A stretch of 64,000 nucleotides of DNA from Epiperipatus broadwayi (GCA_028023455.1 JAQFVV010012509.1:3346590-3410589), one strand, 5' to 3'. Positions 35,545 through 48,590 are shown, counted from the stretch's first letter. Numbers and translations are program-made. The notes: generated by a model not told the origin, from the sequence alone.

Positions 35545-35870
35545 ACTGTTCAGGCTTACACACACCTGCACATATATACTGTAATATATTTGGGATTCAA
35601 ACTCAGACTTTCACACAACCCTCAATTTCCCATGCCATCTCATATTGCTGACCCATCTGATCGCACACATGCTGAAAATATAAATAATCACCAATGTACA
35701 TATTTCATGCTAAACCAGCAATCATCAGTTGGTCCAGATTACTATCCTCACACACATATATAATCAGTACTCAGCTTTATATTAAGATAGCCAATCTTTA
35801 TACTTTAATGGACAGGCTTCAACCTATTCCAACTCACAACTCTTTAACTTTCCATTTTCATTGAAAATCT
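35545..35870 (-). mobile_element. Family C tandem unit 1
   Basis: In minus orientation the order is a leader (TGGAATAGGTTGAAGCCTGT, then CCATTAAAGTATAAAG), the core at 35735-35696, and the tRNA-like module to 35590 (GGGTCAGCAATATGAGATGG ... GAGTTTGAATCCC). The core is CCAA, CTGATGA, TUGCU-GGUUU-AGCAU, GAAAT. CTGATGA and GAA are intact. The stem II closing pair is a U-U mismatch and the sequence after GAAA does not form a clean stem III and stem I, so activity is doubtful. The unit repeats 484 bp further on. Confidence 0.8.
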
Positions 35871-36027
35871 GATGATGGAACGTTCAAAGCCATTGTTAGT
35901 GCCAAGATTGTCATTCTACCCATATTGACATATTAGTCATTCTGACCCCTCATGTACAGGAGAGTAATCCATTTATATGTACATATGCGAGGGATGGGTA
36001 GACGTTTTACACTCTATTTATATAAAT

Positions 36028-36360
36028 TAATACATTGTACAGGCTTAAACCTGCATTTATATATGTAATATATGCAGGGTTTGAACTCAGACTTTCAGAC
36101 GACCCACCACTCTCAGTGCAATCTCATATTGCTAACCCATCTGATCGCACACATGTTGAAAAGATAAATAATCACCAATGTACATATTTCATGCTAAACC
36201 AGCAATCATCAATTAGTCCAGATTACTATCTCCACACATATATACAATCAGTACTCAGCTTTATATTAAGATAGTCAATCTTCATACTTTAATGGACAGG
36301 CTTCAAACTACTCCAACCCACAACTCTTCAACCTCCATTTCATTGAAAATCTGAAGATGG
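36028..36360 (-). mobile_element. Family C tandem unit 2
   Basis: It is collinear with unit 1, displaced by 484 bp as measured at the ATTTCATGC box (35702 versus 36186). The core at 36220-36180 has CTAATTGATGA in place of CCAACTGATGA, so C3 is changed, but stem II and GAAA persist. The tRNA-like module ends GAGTTTGAACCC on the minus strand at about 36075. The 79-codon frame at 36035 lies inside this repeat and is not a gene. Confidence 0.8.
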
Positions 36361-36364
36361 AATG

Positions 36365-36465
36365 AATGTTCAACATGTATGTGATCAGGTAGGTCAGCAA
36401 TATGAGATGGCATGGAGAGTTGAGGGCTGGGTGAAAGTCTGAGTTTGAATCCCTTATATATTACA
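36365..36465 (+). repeat. tRNA-like module of family C, inverted next to the tandem pair
   Basis: CAACATGTATGTGATCAGGT, then GTCAGCAATATGAGATGGCA and GAGTTTGAATCCC on the plus strand. It faces opposite to units 1 and 2, so unit 2 and this module form an inverted pair. Confidence 0.75.
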
Positions 36466-36469
36466 TATT

Positions 36470-39400
36470 CAAATAAAAATAAAAGAAGATACTACAGTAA
36501 ATAAATAAAAAAGATTAGTCAAATAAATAGATATTATGAAATTAGTTTTGTAAGAAGAAAATGACTGTAAGAGATGAAATGAAGAAAAATTAAAAAAAAA
36601 ATATATATAAAATTTTAATTAAGTGAAATTCTAATAAGCTGGAGAAAAAGAAATAAGTAATAAAAATGAATTGAAAAATAATATAGTTAGAAGACATATG
36701 AAAAGTTATAATACCTTTTTTAAGTGCTATTATGTATTTGGAATTGATAATTTTGCAAATTTCTTGCTTTCAAATAGTCATACTCTGCAATACTTTGCTA
36801 TAACCCTTAACTATAGATTGTTCTGGTAATTAAATTTACTCTAAACCATTAAATAATGAATCCTTTGCACTGGTTTAGCATAGTAGTAGAGTAATAAACT
36901 CAAAAAAGTTAAGAGTTCTTAGATGAAACTCAATCTAACACTTTTAGTTTTTAAACATCATGTGACATTCTTTGCAGCAAACCATTTACTTATTTAACAT
37001 CTGTGGTTGTTTCACACTGGTTGACTATTAACCAAGAGGTGGATTTATTAATTGAGTCCTTCACTTCCTCTACTAAAAATAAAAAAATAATCAAATAATT
37101 TATTGTTTAGAAGCTTATAAGAAGTTTGAGAACTGAAAGTAATAGATCTGAGCTGGACTATGATCTGTGAACTTTAAGCCTTTGAGTGCTAACATTGTAC
37201 CAAACCATATACCCACAGGTTTGATGTCATTAAGTATGTGGTTCATGGGTTGTATTTAATCACATATAAATAGGTCAATAACTATTAAATTTTTTTTTAA
37301 GAAACTCCCAAATTTATTGATAATATTCCAATAACATCTAGAAAGGTCAAATCCAGACAGTTTTACTGTCTCATTTAGAAAAGACATTTTGTATTTCATA
37401 AGGAATCATGGAATATTTAAATAATTTATAGATTTCTTTCTATGAATAATATTTTTAAAATTATATTAATTTCTTAAATAAATAATTCAAAATGTTTAAT
37501 ATTAAAAATTCTTTTTTTTATTCCAGTGATTTCTAAATGTTCTTATTATTAGGCATAAGTCAAGTACTCTGGTTATAAAAAGATTTTACTGTCTGGAAGC
37601 TTCTCAGTTCCAAATAAAAGTCTTTTTAATAGGCTGGCATCTTACCAAAGGTTACGAGACATAACATGGATCTACACTAAAACATTAGATAACACAAATT
37701 GACAATTTATTTACTTTTTTAAAGACTAAAGATGTTTTTCTGTGTGTACACATAATTTATTTCATATTTAAAAATAAAATTTGAAATCAGCTAATCTTTT
37801 GGACTAATTCCAGTTGTGTTAACTGCAAATGATATATATTTACACCAATATGAAAATTATATAAAACTTCTACTCCATTATATCTACTTCAAACATATGA
37901 ATAAATACATCTAAAATAAAAAAGATGTCACAGGTATGATAGAATAGAACTTTTACGTATATTACGTATGAGGAGAGGCTGAGTAAATCTAGATTAGTGA
38001 TTGTGTTTAATAAAAATAAATAATTTTGAATAAAGTTTAAAATTTATATCTGGATTAAAAATATGTTAATAGCTAGGGTAATAAATAATTAATAGTAATT
38101 ATTAATACAGTTACCTAAAATGGATAGTATTAAATGTATGAAACCCGAAACTTAGTCATTTGAAGATCAAAAATATGTGTGTATATATAATTACTGGCGC
38201 TAAACATGCATATACGTATAGCGTCAAAAAATTATATTAACTAAAAGAAGACTTTGCAACCCTCCAAACGCCTAAAAGAATTGAAAAATGCAATTTCCAA
38301 TGTTTATTTCAACTATTCTTATTGCTACACCTATTATTTTTAAGTAAAGAGTAGATATAATATTACAATTTATATTGCATTTTTTTGGATTTTATTTATG
38401 AATTTGAAGCTAAAAAAAATATCGTTGTATTCTTTCTTTCTTAGAAAGAAGTCTGACAATCCTGATTGAGTCACCAGCTAGGTTTTTTTTTTTTTAAATA
38501 GAACGAATGCATGTATGTACATACATACACGCATAATTGTTGCCTTCAGTTAGTGGCTTTGGTAAAGTTATCATCCACGATAGCAGTTGGTGTTCAACAG
38601 CAGATGATACGAATTAATCTTCAGATATCAAATCTAGATTACTGTTTAATATTGATTTTATATTTGGCTATCTGCATTTGTAAATCATTTTTAAATGAAT
38701 GAAGATTATATAAATTGGTGGGAGGAGAGAAACTATTACGTAAAAAAGTAAATCAAATATTTGATTTCAGATTTACAAATAACTTATTCAAAAAAAAAGT
38801 AATGAATCATTGCTACGGCTTTGTTAAAAGAAGATGAACGCAAGATAAAATCTTATATATGATATTCTAAATATTCATTTTCCTTCTTTTAAGGTGATCT
38901 ATCAATCCTTCTCTTCATCAAACGAACTGACTACTTATAATATTAAACACGATAAGCACTGGGATATAAAATGGAAAACTTCATATATATATAAATAAAA
39001 AAATGGAGTGACTTCAAATAAATCCAAGCATCTCCAATCTAATGGAGGAGAAAGCAATTGCCTGACAATGAATTACAGGACTGTCACTTCCATTATCCAA
39101 TAACAAGATTAGCAGAAATTAAGATGCTTATTATATAATTAAATATTGATTTTGACCCAGTGTTATTTTTTTACTATTTTGTTGCTAATATTGAAAATGC
39201 TTTAATGTTATTTAATTAAATATATTTATATACACCACGTGATTGTTCTACAGAATGCAGCATATTAGAATAATTTTGAATAAGTTTTTTGATAATTTTA
39301 ATAATTTAGAATAAGTTGTAACAAAAAAAAGACATGCTTGCTTAAATGTTTTAATTATGATCTATTGAAATAATTAAAACAAAAGTAGAACAAAATAAAC

Positions 39401-39885
39401 ATTTGTATTTTAAATATGTCTCTTTTTTTAAAAGTCAATATTACAGAACCACAATGTGACTACTTAAAGAAATAAGGTGTAAAGTTGAATGAAACATAAT
39501 TTTTACAAATTATTAGTTTTGTTTAACATACTACGTATATTCGAACAAATAATCGTAACCAGCATTACAAATCACTCTAAAAACACGCGCACACATATTT
39601 ACAAATAATGATATGTGATAAAGTAAGTTTGTATTATGTACATAGAGATATCCGAACAATGATATATATATATTTTGAGCAAACAAACGTTGGTAATAAA
39701 ATTAAAGTTATGTTTAATTAATAAGAAAAAGTCTTATTCTTTTAATAAACACATAAATATTTAGATAATATATGGACATAGGACATATAGAAGACATATC
39801 TATAAAATGATTAAAAATCAAGTCAGATGTCACGTCTTAATTTAATAAGGCTTGTATTTACAAATGTTATATATAGAGCTTGCAA
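36470..39885. other. AT-rich stretch without a recognisable gene
   Basis: No protein domain or known repeat was recognised. The 63-codon frame at 38511 has no identifiable feature. Confidence 0.5.
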
Positions 39886-39889
39886 AATA

Positions 39890-40045
39890 AGCTCTTAACA
39901 AGCTTTGAGAATATCCTCAACCCCAGACCAGTTTCTGCTTCTGACTGAATATCCTGGCGCCTTACTGGCAACACCAGAAGCAGAAACCAATCTGGGGTTG
40001 AGGATATTCTCAAAGCTTGTTAAGAGCTTATTTTGAAAGCTCTGT
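39890..40045. mobile_element. Foldback related to families A and D
   Basis: Arms AAGCTCTTAACAAGCTTTGA...CCAGACCAGTTTCTGCTTCTG and the reverse complement (39890-39945 and 39983-40040) enclose about 37 bp. The arm contains GAAAC, TGGTC, TGGGG on the minus strand and GAAACCAATC, TGGGG on the plus strand. These are the 3' halves of hammerhead-like cores. The outer CAAAGCTTGTT matches the 23.7-kb foldback. CTGANGA is not preserved, so it is a remnant. Confidence 0.7.
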
Positions 40046-40049
40046 ATAT

Positions 40050-41100
40050 AAGACATATCTATGTATGTATTACTCATCATCATTTATTTAGACATTAATT
40101 AACAATTACATTTTCCTGTTGCTATAATATTCTGGTGTCACACATGTGGATTAGTTCATCACTAGAAGCCAGAGATAAGTCTGTTAAAACTCTAAATCTA
40201 CAATCTCACTAAAAAAGCTTAGATAGTTAATAAATGGGTGTGGATTAATAAAAAAATAATATGAACTCAGATATCGTTTTTGATAAGTAGTGCATGAATT
40301 AATAACAGGCATCATGGCCCCAAGCAATCTGTTTAAATTCTTTTTTTAATTTGCCACAAATGACCTAATACAAAAATAATACAAGAAAAAATATATATTT
40401 AAAGCATGCATATAATTATGTATTGCCAATATATTTAAATAATAAGTTGCTCAGATGAGGACTATAAAAAACTATCATCTCTTGTACAATAAGGCCATAG
40501 TGATCTTATTATTTTAACTACTTCAGCTTCAAGCCGCCATATTGAACTTTTTAAAATAATGGCCTGAGACACAATTTTCATAATAACTTCAGTTTTAATT
40601 ATATTAGAACAAAAACAATTACATTGTTAGAAACTAGAAAAATTAAGAAAAACAATAAGCATAAAATAAATAGTAATAACTATATAAAAAATAAGGAAAA
40701 AAAAGAAATTTTCACATTTGAAATAATTATTATTTTATTGTTTGTTCATAATTTGGAAATTAACATTAACTAAAATTCAAAATACATCTTCAGTGATAAT
40801 TTCTTTCTATTCCTTACAAAATTATCTTTCTAAACATGTATAATATGTCTTACCTGAGATAATCCATAGCTTCACAATCTCCAAACAAAGTCGGATATGA
40901 CTTGTTCATTTCTATCTTCTACCCCAAATGTTCTAAATGTCAAAGGCATCTATAAAGAAAAAGATTCATCCTAATAAAAGATACAAAAGAAATCATCATA
41001 GCAATTGGCTTCTTGTCTGTCTAAAACTAGAAATTGTAGGCTACTTTCTATATCACTGATAAAATGAGTTTTATCTCTTCATTTTATATTTTTTGTGTGT
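40050..41100. other. AT-rich stretch without a recognisable gene
   Basis: Nothing specific was recognised. Confidence 0.5.
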
Positions 41101-41103
41101 ACA

Positions 41104-41205
41104 ATAGTGATGTTTATATTCATTGTGATCACCAATGATGTTTATATTCTTTATGCAGTGCACAAGTGATGTTTATATTCTTTATGCACAGAAGTGATGC
41201 TATCT
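41104..41205. repeat. Short tandem repeat, three copies
   Basis: The block GTGATGTTTATATTCTTTAT and close variants occur three times about 35-45 bp apart, linked by GCA-rich spacers. It is an ordinary minisatellite. Confidence 0.75.
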
Positions 41206-41495
41206 TGTTATATTTATTGTACCACAGATATAATTTATTTGCATATAGTCTATAGACTTGAAAATAATGTTATGAAACATAGCAAAAGCAAAGCATGATC
41301 AAGCATAAACATAAACAAGAATCAGACTTGGATTATATGTTTGTGTATGCAATGTCTGTCTGTATACATTTGTTTATTAGTTTTATAACTCATTGCTTGT
41401 AAACCATATAATATAAACATAATTAATGTTTTTCAAAAAGTATATTTTTTGAAAATTATTTTTATAAAAATAAGAGGATTAGTGTACATAGAACT

Positions 41496-41790
41496 TTAGA
41501 AAATTACGATATGAATTATATACTAATAAGTTAATTACGATATGAATTCTATATGAGTAAATATATAATTACAAACTAAATCACACTAATTTTTCGATAA
41601 ATATGAATTCTATGTGAGCATAAATAAATGTGTTACAAACTACCTTTAGAAAATTATGATAAATATGAATTTTATATGACCATAAATATATAATTACACA
41701 CACACCAATTTTTCGATAGATATGAGTTGTATATGAGCATAAATAAATAAATATATAACTACAAATTAGCACACACTAATTACAAACTAA
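41496..41790. repeat. AT-rich minisatellite
   Basis: Irregular repeats of a unit containing GATAAATATGAATTCTATAT or similar, GAGCATAAATA and ATAATTACAAACTA. TTTTTCGATA recurs twice, giving a higher-order period of roughly 120 bp. The minus-strand 63-codon frame here is a by-product of the repeat. Confidence 0.8.
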
Positions 41791-41799
41791 AATTAATAA

Positions 41800-44700
41800 A
41801 AAAATATATTTTTTCAAAAAATAAAAAAAAAAAATAAAAATTTTTACTTATGAATAATTACGTTCTTAGTCTGTTGTAAGCCTTGTTTGAGAATAATACC
41901 GAAGAAAACTTCACTTGCAGCCGTAAAACATTTTATGACTTTTATCGTTTCATGATAAGTACAAAAATTACCAAAAAAACAAAAAAATTAAATACTGTGG
42001 TTGATTAAAAAATTCGCCAAAAATCTAAATTTCGACCGATTTTTTTGAAATAAAGATCGTTTGAAAGCTAACATATACAGCTAAAAACGGCCATATTTTC
42101 TTCGATGTCATCGTTATACTTTTTACGTCAGCAAAGAAAGAAAATAGCACATCATCAAATGAGTACCGAAGGGCGCAAATGACGCCGACAAACCGGAAGT
42201 AGTTAATGTCTATTTTGAGAAAATAATTAGAATCAAAGTTGGACTTAACTAACATATATATGTCATTAAAATCAGTCAACCAACTAGACAACCCCAATAT
42301 CAGTAACACTCAACAATCTCAGCCTGTTGTCAAATATCTGAATTGAAATGGTAGTAACAACCTCCGACTGAGTTATGTGATATCAAAATCAATGAAAGGC
42401 AGAATCGTACCAGTCTGTTGTTATATAAAATTAATTTTTAATGTATTATTACATTTATTAAAACTACTATTTTATCTAATACTCAGAGGTTGTTAAAAAT
42501 AAAATTTCCATCCACTGTATATATTGTGCAATTACAATTTAGTCATTAGCTAAATTTGTAGTAATGTGCATGAAAGAAAATGTGGAACAAAAATCATCAT
42601 CACATTTTTATATAAAAAGGAAGCTGTAGAGCATCCAAGTTTAAACCCTACAAGATCCAGTTCTAAAAGCCTAAGACAGAAAGAGAGTGGGGCAACAGTT
42701 ATGCTCTTTATTTGTTTGTGTGTTGATAAAAAATTCAAAAAGAGCATACACACATTTAAATATTCAATATTTAGTTTTTTTTATTGAAAAGTAAATTAAT
42801 AACACATATATAGGCAGTGTGTGTGTAAGCTGTTTAATTATCATTGTATATTTTATATATTAAACTCTCTTCAAAGCTAACCTACATTTACAAGATTCAA
42901 ATATTTTATTCTATTTCTATTTTTTTTTTAAAAAGTTGTAGTTTGGGATTTGAAAGTTAAGGATTTTTAAAATCATAATTTCTAAAAAAACATTCAGATT
43001 GTTTTAATGGGCCAGCTTTATAAATGACTTGAATAAGTGTGTGTGTACATTACATACATAAATCTATGTTTGCACATATTAAAAATGTTAAAAAAAAAGA
43101 AAGAAGAAATTCTGTTAGACTATTTTTTTTCTTACTCAGAGGTTTGGTTGTAAATACCTTTTGTTTTGATATAAGCTCTGACAGCTTAAAATCTTCACCT
43201 CAAATAGATCAAAGGGAAGATGGAGTATTATAGTGGTGCACAATTTGTCAGTGAGGTGAGAAGGGAAATGTTTAAGAGAATTTTACTTGAAAAACAAATT
43301 AAGCTTTCCAAAAATTATGTAAGTGCAAGTTTCTTATATTGTTTGCTACTATCACTCTAACTAAGAAAATAAGGTATAAAAACTTGTCTGGGAAAAATCA
43401 GAAGGAGATTTTTTTAATATTGAAACTAAGGATGGCAAGCATTTTAATTTGGTCAGATATCAATTTTAAAAATCATTTTTAATATAAAGTTTTTTTTTGT
43501 GAAGATTAAAAACAGAATGGCAGGTTGAAATATATATTTTCTCATCTGTCTACCAGACTCATCATCAACCAGCATATCATATAGAAAAAATCTTGTCTGA
43601 AATGAAATTAAAATATTATACACATGATGACTGATTGAAAAGAAAAATTTGAGATTTTAAGCAAAAGAAACATTCACCTGCATTTGAAAGCTGAAGAAAA
43701 ATGATTAATCGACTGATAAGTATTAAATCATCTAGTACAAATTAAATCATCTAGTACGATTATTCCAGTGACTGAATTTAAACCCAGTAAAAGAAATTGC
43801 AAATGAGAGAACAACTGATATACTCTAATGGAAGAATTATGCTTAACAAGGAAGGGCAGAAAAAAAAGTTCCAGTGGCAAATAATATCACCATTAAATAA
43901 TTACAAGCCTCAAGAAAAGGAAACCATGATTGCTGTAAAAGTATGAACATTAAACAAGCTAAGTTTGAACCTGTGGGACTGGTAATATGAATTTTCATTA
44001 TCTATTTTCTTTTTATGATCTCAAAGACTATTTGTAACATTTAGAGATGAAGTTTTCTATTTTTTTCTTAGAACTTTAAAACAATCATAATCGATTGAAA
44101 CCAAAATTTTCTTCAATAAGAATAGTTATAACCTTGAGTAATAATTTTATGTATACCCAGCTTATTAATGAAGTATTTTCTAAAGGGTATTATTGTATAT
44201 GAATCTAAAGTTATGAAATGTTAATAATATGTAAAATATTTTTTTGTATTATTATTTTTTTTAATAATGTTTTGGTTATTATGGGATAAGCAAACCTACA
44301 CAGTAATATATTAATTGTTACATGGATATAATTTCATGTGAATGGAAGAATAATAGACATATATAGCATTAAAAATATTAGGTTATTTTTGTTTTGATTT
44401 AAGATATAGCAATCTTAAGAGTAGTTTAACAGGGAAGGGGGAGAAGCAATTTAAAAACTTGTTTCTTGAAATCTTCTCTCAATTTCACTAACATTTTACA
44501 GTTGTCATCGAATAGCTACCATATCCCACTCGATGGTGCAGTTTTCATGCTTAAACTATAAAATATGATCATTCCTGGGCCGTTAATTATAATTATTTTG
44601 ATGTGTTTTTTGTAATGCGAAAATAAAAAAAGAAAATCGTCTTTTTTAAATATTATTTAATTTTAAATATTATTTTTTATTAACGTATACAAATTAAATG

Positions 44701-45020
44701 ATAATAATAAATGTAAAATAAAATAAACAAATTACAATTTGATTCGTCTTTTTTAGTTTGCTTTTTATTACAAAAATCAATTTTCTATCGGAGATTTTTT
44801 TACTGGGGTTATGGCTTTTTTTTTGTTGTTTAAAAACTCATAATCGGAATAAAAAGTAAAATTTCTTACTCTTCCTTTTACATTTTATTTCTACAAAGAA
44901 ACAGATATTATTGTGTTATCGCTATTTTTTACTTTTTTAGTCTTTGTTTTAAATTTGATTTTTTTTTACAGACAAACAGATATTACCGCTATTTTTTATT
45001 TCAAATAGAATGACAAGTAA
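41800..45020. other. No gene recognised; GC-richer patch at 42020-42200
   Basis: Most of this stretch is AT-rich with no recognisable content. The 42020-42200 patch has several CG dinucleotides (for example GACGCCGACAAACCGGAAG) and a 94-codon minus-strand frame that I do not recognise. It may be an old transposon piece. A short direct duplication (TTAAATCATCTAGTAC, twice) lies at 43725-43760. TTTGTAATGC...AAAATAAAAAA near 44610 recurs near 45108, on either side of the telomere-like array. Confidence 0.45.
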
Positions 45021-45027
45021 AAGTTGT

Positions 45028-45098
45028 TACGGTTAGGTTTAGGGTTAGGTTTAGGGTTAGTTTTAGGGTTAGCTTTAGGGTTAGTTTTAGGGTTAGTG
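45028..45098 (+). repeat. Interstitial telomere-like array
   Basis: Five to six units of a 12-bp period based on GGGTTAGGTTTA, drifting to GGGTTAGTTTTA and GGGTTAGCTTTA. TTAGGG is the common metazoan telomere repeat. The alternation TTAGGG/TTAGGT gives a regular doublet. It could be a telomeric insertion at a repaired break or a simple repeat inside an unrecognised element. Confidence 0.8.
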
Positions 45099-45439
45099 TT
45101 CTGTTGTTTGTAATGCTAAAATAAAAAATATCAAAATTGTATTTTTGTAAATATTGTGAATTCTGCCAAGTTTAACGTCATTTTAATTCTTCCATGATCA
45201 GTTTATAATTAGCTGTTAGTTTGGCTAATCCTTGTTCTTTTTTCTTCTGTTTTTTAATAAGGCACACTTAAGTATTTATGTTTGATAGAGTGAAGTAAAG
45301 CAGTTAAATTATTTTTTCTTCATGCTAGGTTATGCAAGCTAAACATTTCATTTTTTTTTTCTATGATATGCAGTCGAAGATGAATTGCTAAAGTTTTTTC
45401 GGCAAGCCAGTTTTTAGAATTGAATCCATTGCATAATGA

Positions 45440-46105
45440 AATCATAACACAATGGATTTACTCAAAATATAAAAATAAAGATTGATTATGATGAGTTAGA
45501 AGTTAACAGTTACAAATATCTTGGTCAGATTATTAATACAGGTGGAAACATAATGGATAAAATTAATCCTAGAATTAAACTTGTTTGGAGTGCTTTTGGT
45601 AGAAATAACTTGATACTAAAAGGAAATGTAGCTATGTGTTTGAAAAGGAAGGTTTTTAATAAAAGGGATTCACCAATTCTTACTTAGGGATCTGAGACTT
45701 GGACACTTAATAGAAAAGCAATATGAAGAGTTCAAATCACTCAAATAATTTATGGAGAGTTGCATGTTAGGAGTAATGAGAAGAGATCAAAAATGCAATA
45801 TATGGGTAAGAGAACAAACAGGTGTTATTGACCTCACTAAAAAAATTAAAAGACTGAAGTATAGTTGGACTGGACATATTGCTAAAAGAGATGATAATAG
45901 ATGGACAATTGAAATCTTAAACCGGATTCCAAGAGATTGTAAAAGTCTCAGAAAGAGACCACAAGTGAGATGGATGGATGAAATAAGAAAGTGTGGAGGG
46001 GTGATATGGAGAAGAGAAGCTAAAGATCAGAGATGGATTGAACTTGGAGAGATCTTTATCCTGCTGTGGGGTCATAATGGTTGATGATGATGATGATGAT
46101 ATGCA
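45440..46105 (+). pseudogene. RTE-type LINE 3' part, best-preserved copy
   Basis: 5'-truncated near 45440. The readable protein starts 'IDYDELEVNSYKYLGQIINT' near 45485 and continues 'LVWSAFGRNN' and 'CLKRKVFN'. After a stop and frameshift near 45690-45745 comes an uninterrupted 110-codon C-terminus (45752-46084). It includes 'LGVMRRDQKCNIWVREQTG', 'WTGHIAKRDDNRW' and 'RPQVRWMDEIRKCGGVIW'. It ends in a TGATGATGATGATGAT run, the 3' signature shared by the other RTE copies here. It lies downstream of the catalytic palm, so it encodes no active enzyme. Confidence 0.88.
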
Positions 46106-46109
46106 GTCT

Positions 46110-47710
46110 GATGGTTTTTACAATAAAAAAAATCTGTTAGCTAATGCAAACATATTCTGCTTACAAAACTTCTTCTGCCAACATATACACTGACTTAAAT
46201 TTACAGTGATAGCCCTTTATAGCTTATTAGACTCAATTACATCATTCCAAGATCTATAAAGTGTTTATTAATAAGCATCATAATTACACACCTATCTTAA
46301 AATGATTTTCAATGTCTGCTTTTTAAAAAGCCCAGCAAAGAAAAGATTATGATGATTAATCATAATTAAAAACAGAGGAAAAAAAACATTTATTTTTCCC
46401 TTCTTTTAGTACTGCAAAATTATTCTGAAATACCCTGCTTTTATAAATTGAAAATTAGTTCAAATTTCTATCATAAATAATTTTTATAAAATTGTTTCTC
46501 CCTCTCTCCCTTTTTCTAAAACTAATTTTTACAACCAGTTAACAAGTTTTTTTTTCTTTTACAAAATAATTGAGAAAAAATGCAAAGAAACTCATTCACA
46601 TACACTAGAATAAAACATTTATATAGTAAAATTTTGGAATTAAATCACTATTAATTAGCGTTATACGGTTTAACTTTTTATTTACTGAGAGTTTTAATAA
46701 TTGACTTGCTGTTAATTATTAGCTTTTAAATTTGATATTCACATTTACTGCACAATGTAGCTACAATATATAGATCCACATTGAGTGTCAAATTTTGTAA
46801 TGGTTCATGGAGTAAGTTGCCAATAAATGTCCTAAAGGACCACTCTTCATATTGGAAAGTTAAATTTTTAATGGTAAAAGGGTATGAAAGAAGTGGAATG
46901 TAAGAAATAAATACTTAGAACATAGTCTTCATTGTGATTCAGAGACAAAGGGTATGTTTTATTGAATCCAAACTACATACAAATAAATAAGTAACCTAGG
47001 ATAATGATTGATTTTAAACTTAGCCAAAATAAACCATAAATAAGTTTATGTATATACTTCTTATATGTTTAGTAAATATTTTTTCTAAATGCATATGTGT
47101 AATGTGTAACACTAATTTTTTCAAAGGACGCCATGACTCTAATCAATATTTAAAATAATCAAATATCTCAGGATAGAATATACATGTTAGCAATCTATCT
47201 TTTAATATGGGACAAAATAAATTAATGATAAGTGACAATCTTATATAAAAAATGTGAGGACCAATTTGATTAATAAATAAATAAAGTTTTAGTTACAGTA
47301 ATAAATTATAAAATAAATAAAAAATGAATAATAAATATTTGTTACTTTTAAAAATATGAATTATTTCATATTTTTTAATCTCCAGCTTCTTTGGAATAAG
47401 ATAAATATTTTTACATCAGGCTATCTAATCCTTCATGAAACTAAGATTGTATTTATTTTGTCAAGTGCAAAATTGCTTAGTATTATAATCAATTTTAAAT
47501 AAATCAGGAATATTTTTTCTTAAGTTAGTGAGTTAATTTAATCAATCTCCATTAGATTTATTCTAAATTAAACCTTGAGAACATTTCTATAAATATATCT
47601 CCTTAAGAAATACACTGGCAACAATTTTGTAAGCCATGCCATATTTATTTAAATGGATCAACTACCAAAGAAACATTTATATATTTCTTTATATAATATA
47701 AGTGTAAACC
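46110..47710. other. AT-rich stretch without a recognisable gene
   Basis: Nothing specific was recognised. Confidence 0.5.
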
Positions 47711-47715
47711 TATTA

Positions 47716-48590
47716 TCATAAAGTGCTGAAAACTTTGAAATTATTCAAACAGAAATCAATCTCCAATAATGCACTATTTCTTAAATATTATAAATCTCCA
47801 CGCACTCTCCCACCGGTAAGAGTTTAAAAAACTTAAGTGAATCACTAAAGTTTAGAGTGTACATTCTATATATACCAACTCTTACAGACCATGCTTAAAT
47901 CAGGGCTTGAGACTATTGTGTGCCTGATATTATAATCAAATATTCAATTGTACAGATCTATTTAACCCATCGCAAGAGACAGTGTCTCATTTTTTAACTA
48001 TTTATGAATGAATAATTTCAAAGTTTTCAACACTTTATAATAACAGGTTTACATTTATAAGTCATGTTTATCTAATCATAGGTGGTTAAAAATGAAACAC
48101 TGTCTTTCTCCTGCGATGGATTAAATAGATTTGTAAAATTGAATATTTGATTATAACACCAGGCACATAATAGACTCAAGCCCCGATTTAAGCATGGTCT
48201 GTAAGAGTTGGTGTAAATAGAATATACACCCCTAAACTTAAGTGATTCACTTAAATAAACTCTTATTGGTGTGAGAGTGTGAGGAGATTTATATTTAAGA
48301 AATTGCGCATTATCAGAGATTGACTTCTGTTTGAATATTTTCAAAGTTTTCAGTGCTTTATAATAAAATGCTTACATTTGTAAATCATATTTAAGTAAAT
48401 AATAGGTGGTTAAAAATAAGACACTGTCTACTCTTGTGATGGGTTAAATAGATTTGTACAATTGAATATTTGATTATAACATCAGGCACACAATATACTC
48501 AAGCCCTGATTTAAGCATGTGTGTGGAGATTTATAATATTTAAGAAATAGCGCATTATCGGAGATTGACTTCTATCGAATAATTATATAA
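47716..48590. repeat. Inverted repeat plus a third direct copy
   Basis: The left arm (about 47716-48050) and middle arm (about 48050-48350) are reverse complements over about 300 bp. They share CAATCTCC, GGTAAGAGTTTA and AAGCATGGTCTGTAAGAG. A third copy (48335-48590) repeats the middle arm in the same orientation with an internal deletion around CATGTGTGTGGAGATTTATA. The 90-codon frame at 48072 lies inside the repeat. I cannot assign a superfamily. Confidence 0.8.

Noticed and set aside
39895-40083. 62-codon minus-strand frame
   Set aside because: It coincides with the two arms of a foldback. The amino-acid sequence is a by-product of the inverted repeat.
41104-41790. CRISPR-like array of short spaced repeats
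   Set aside because: The repeats are degenerate, unevenly spaced and AT-rich, and the window is clearly eukaryotic. These are minisatellites.
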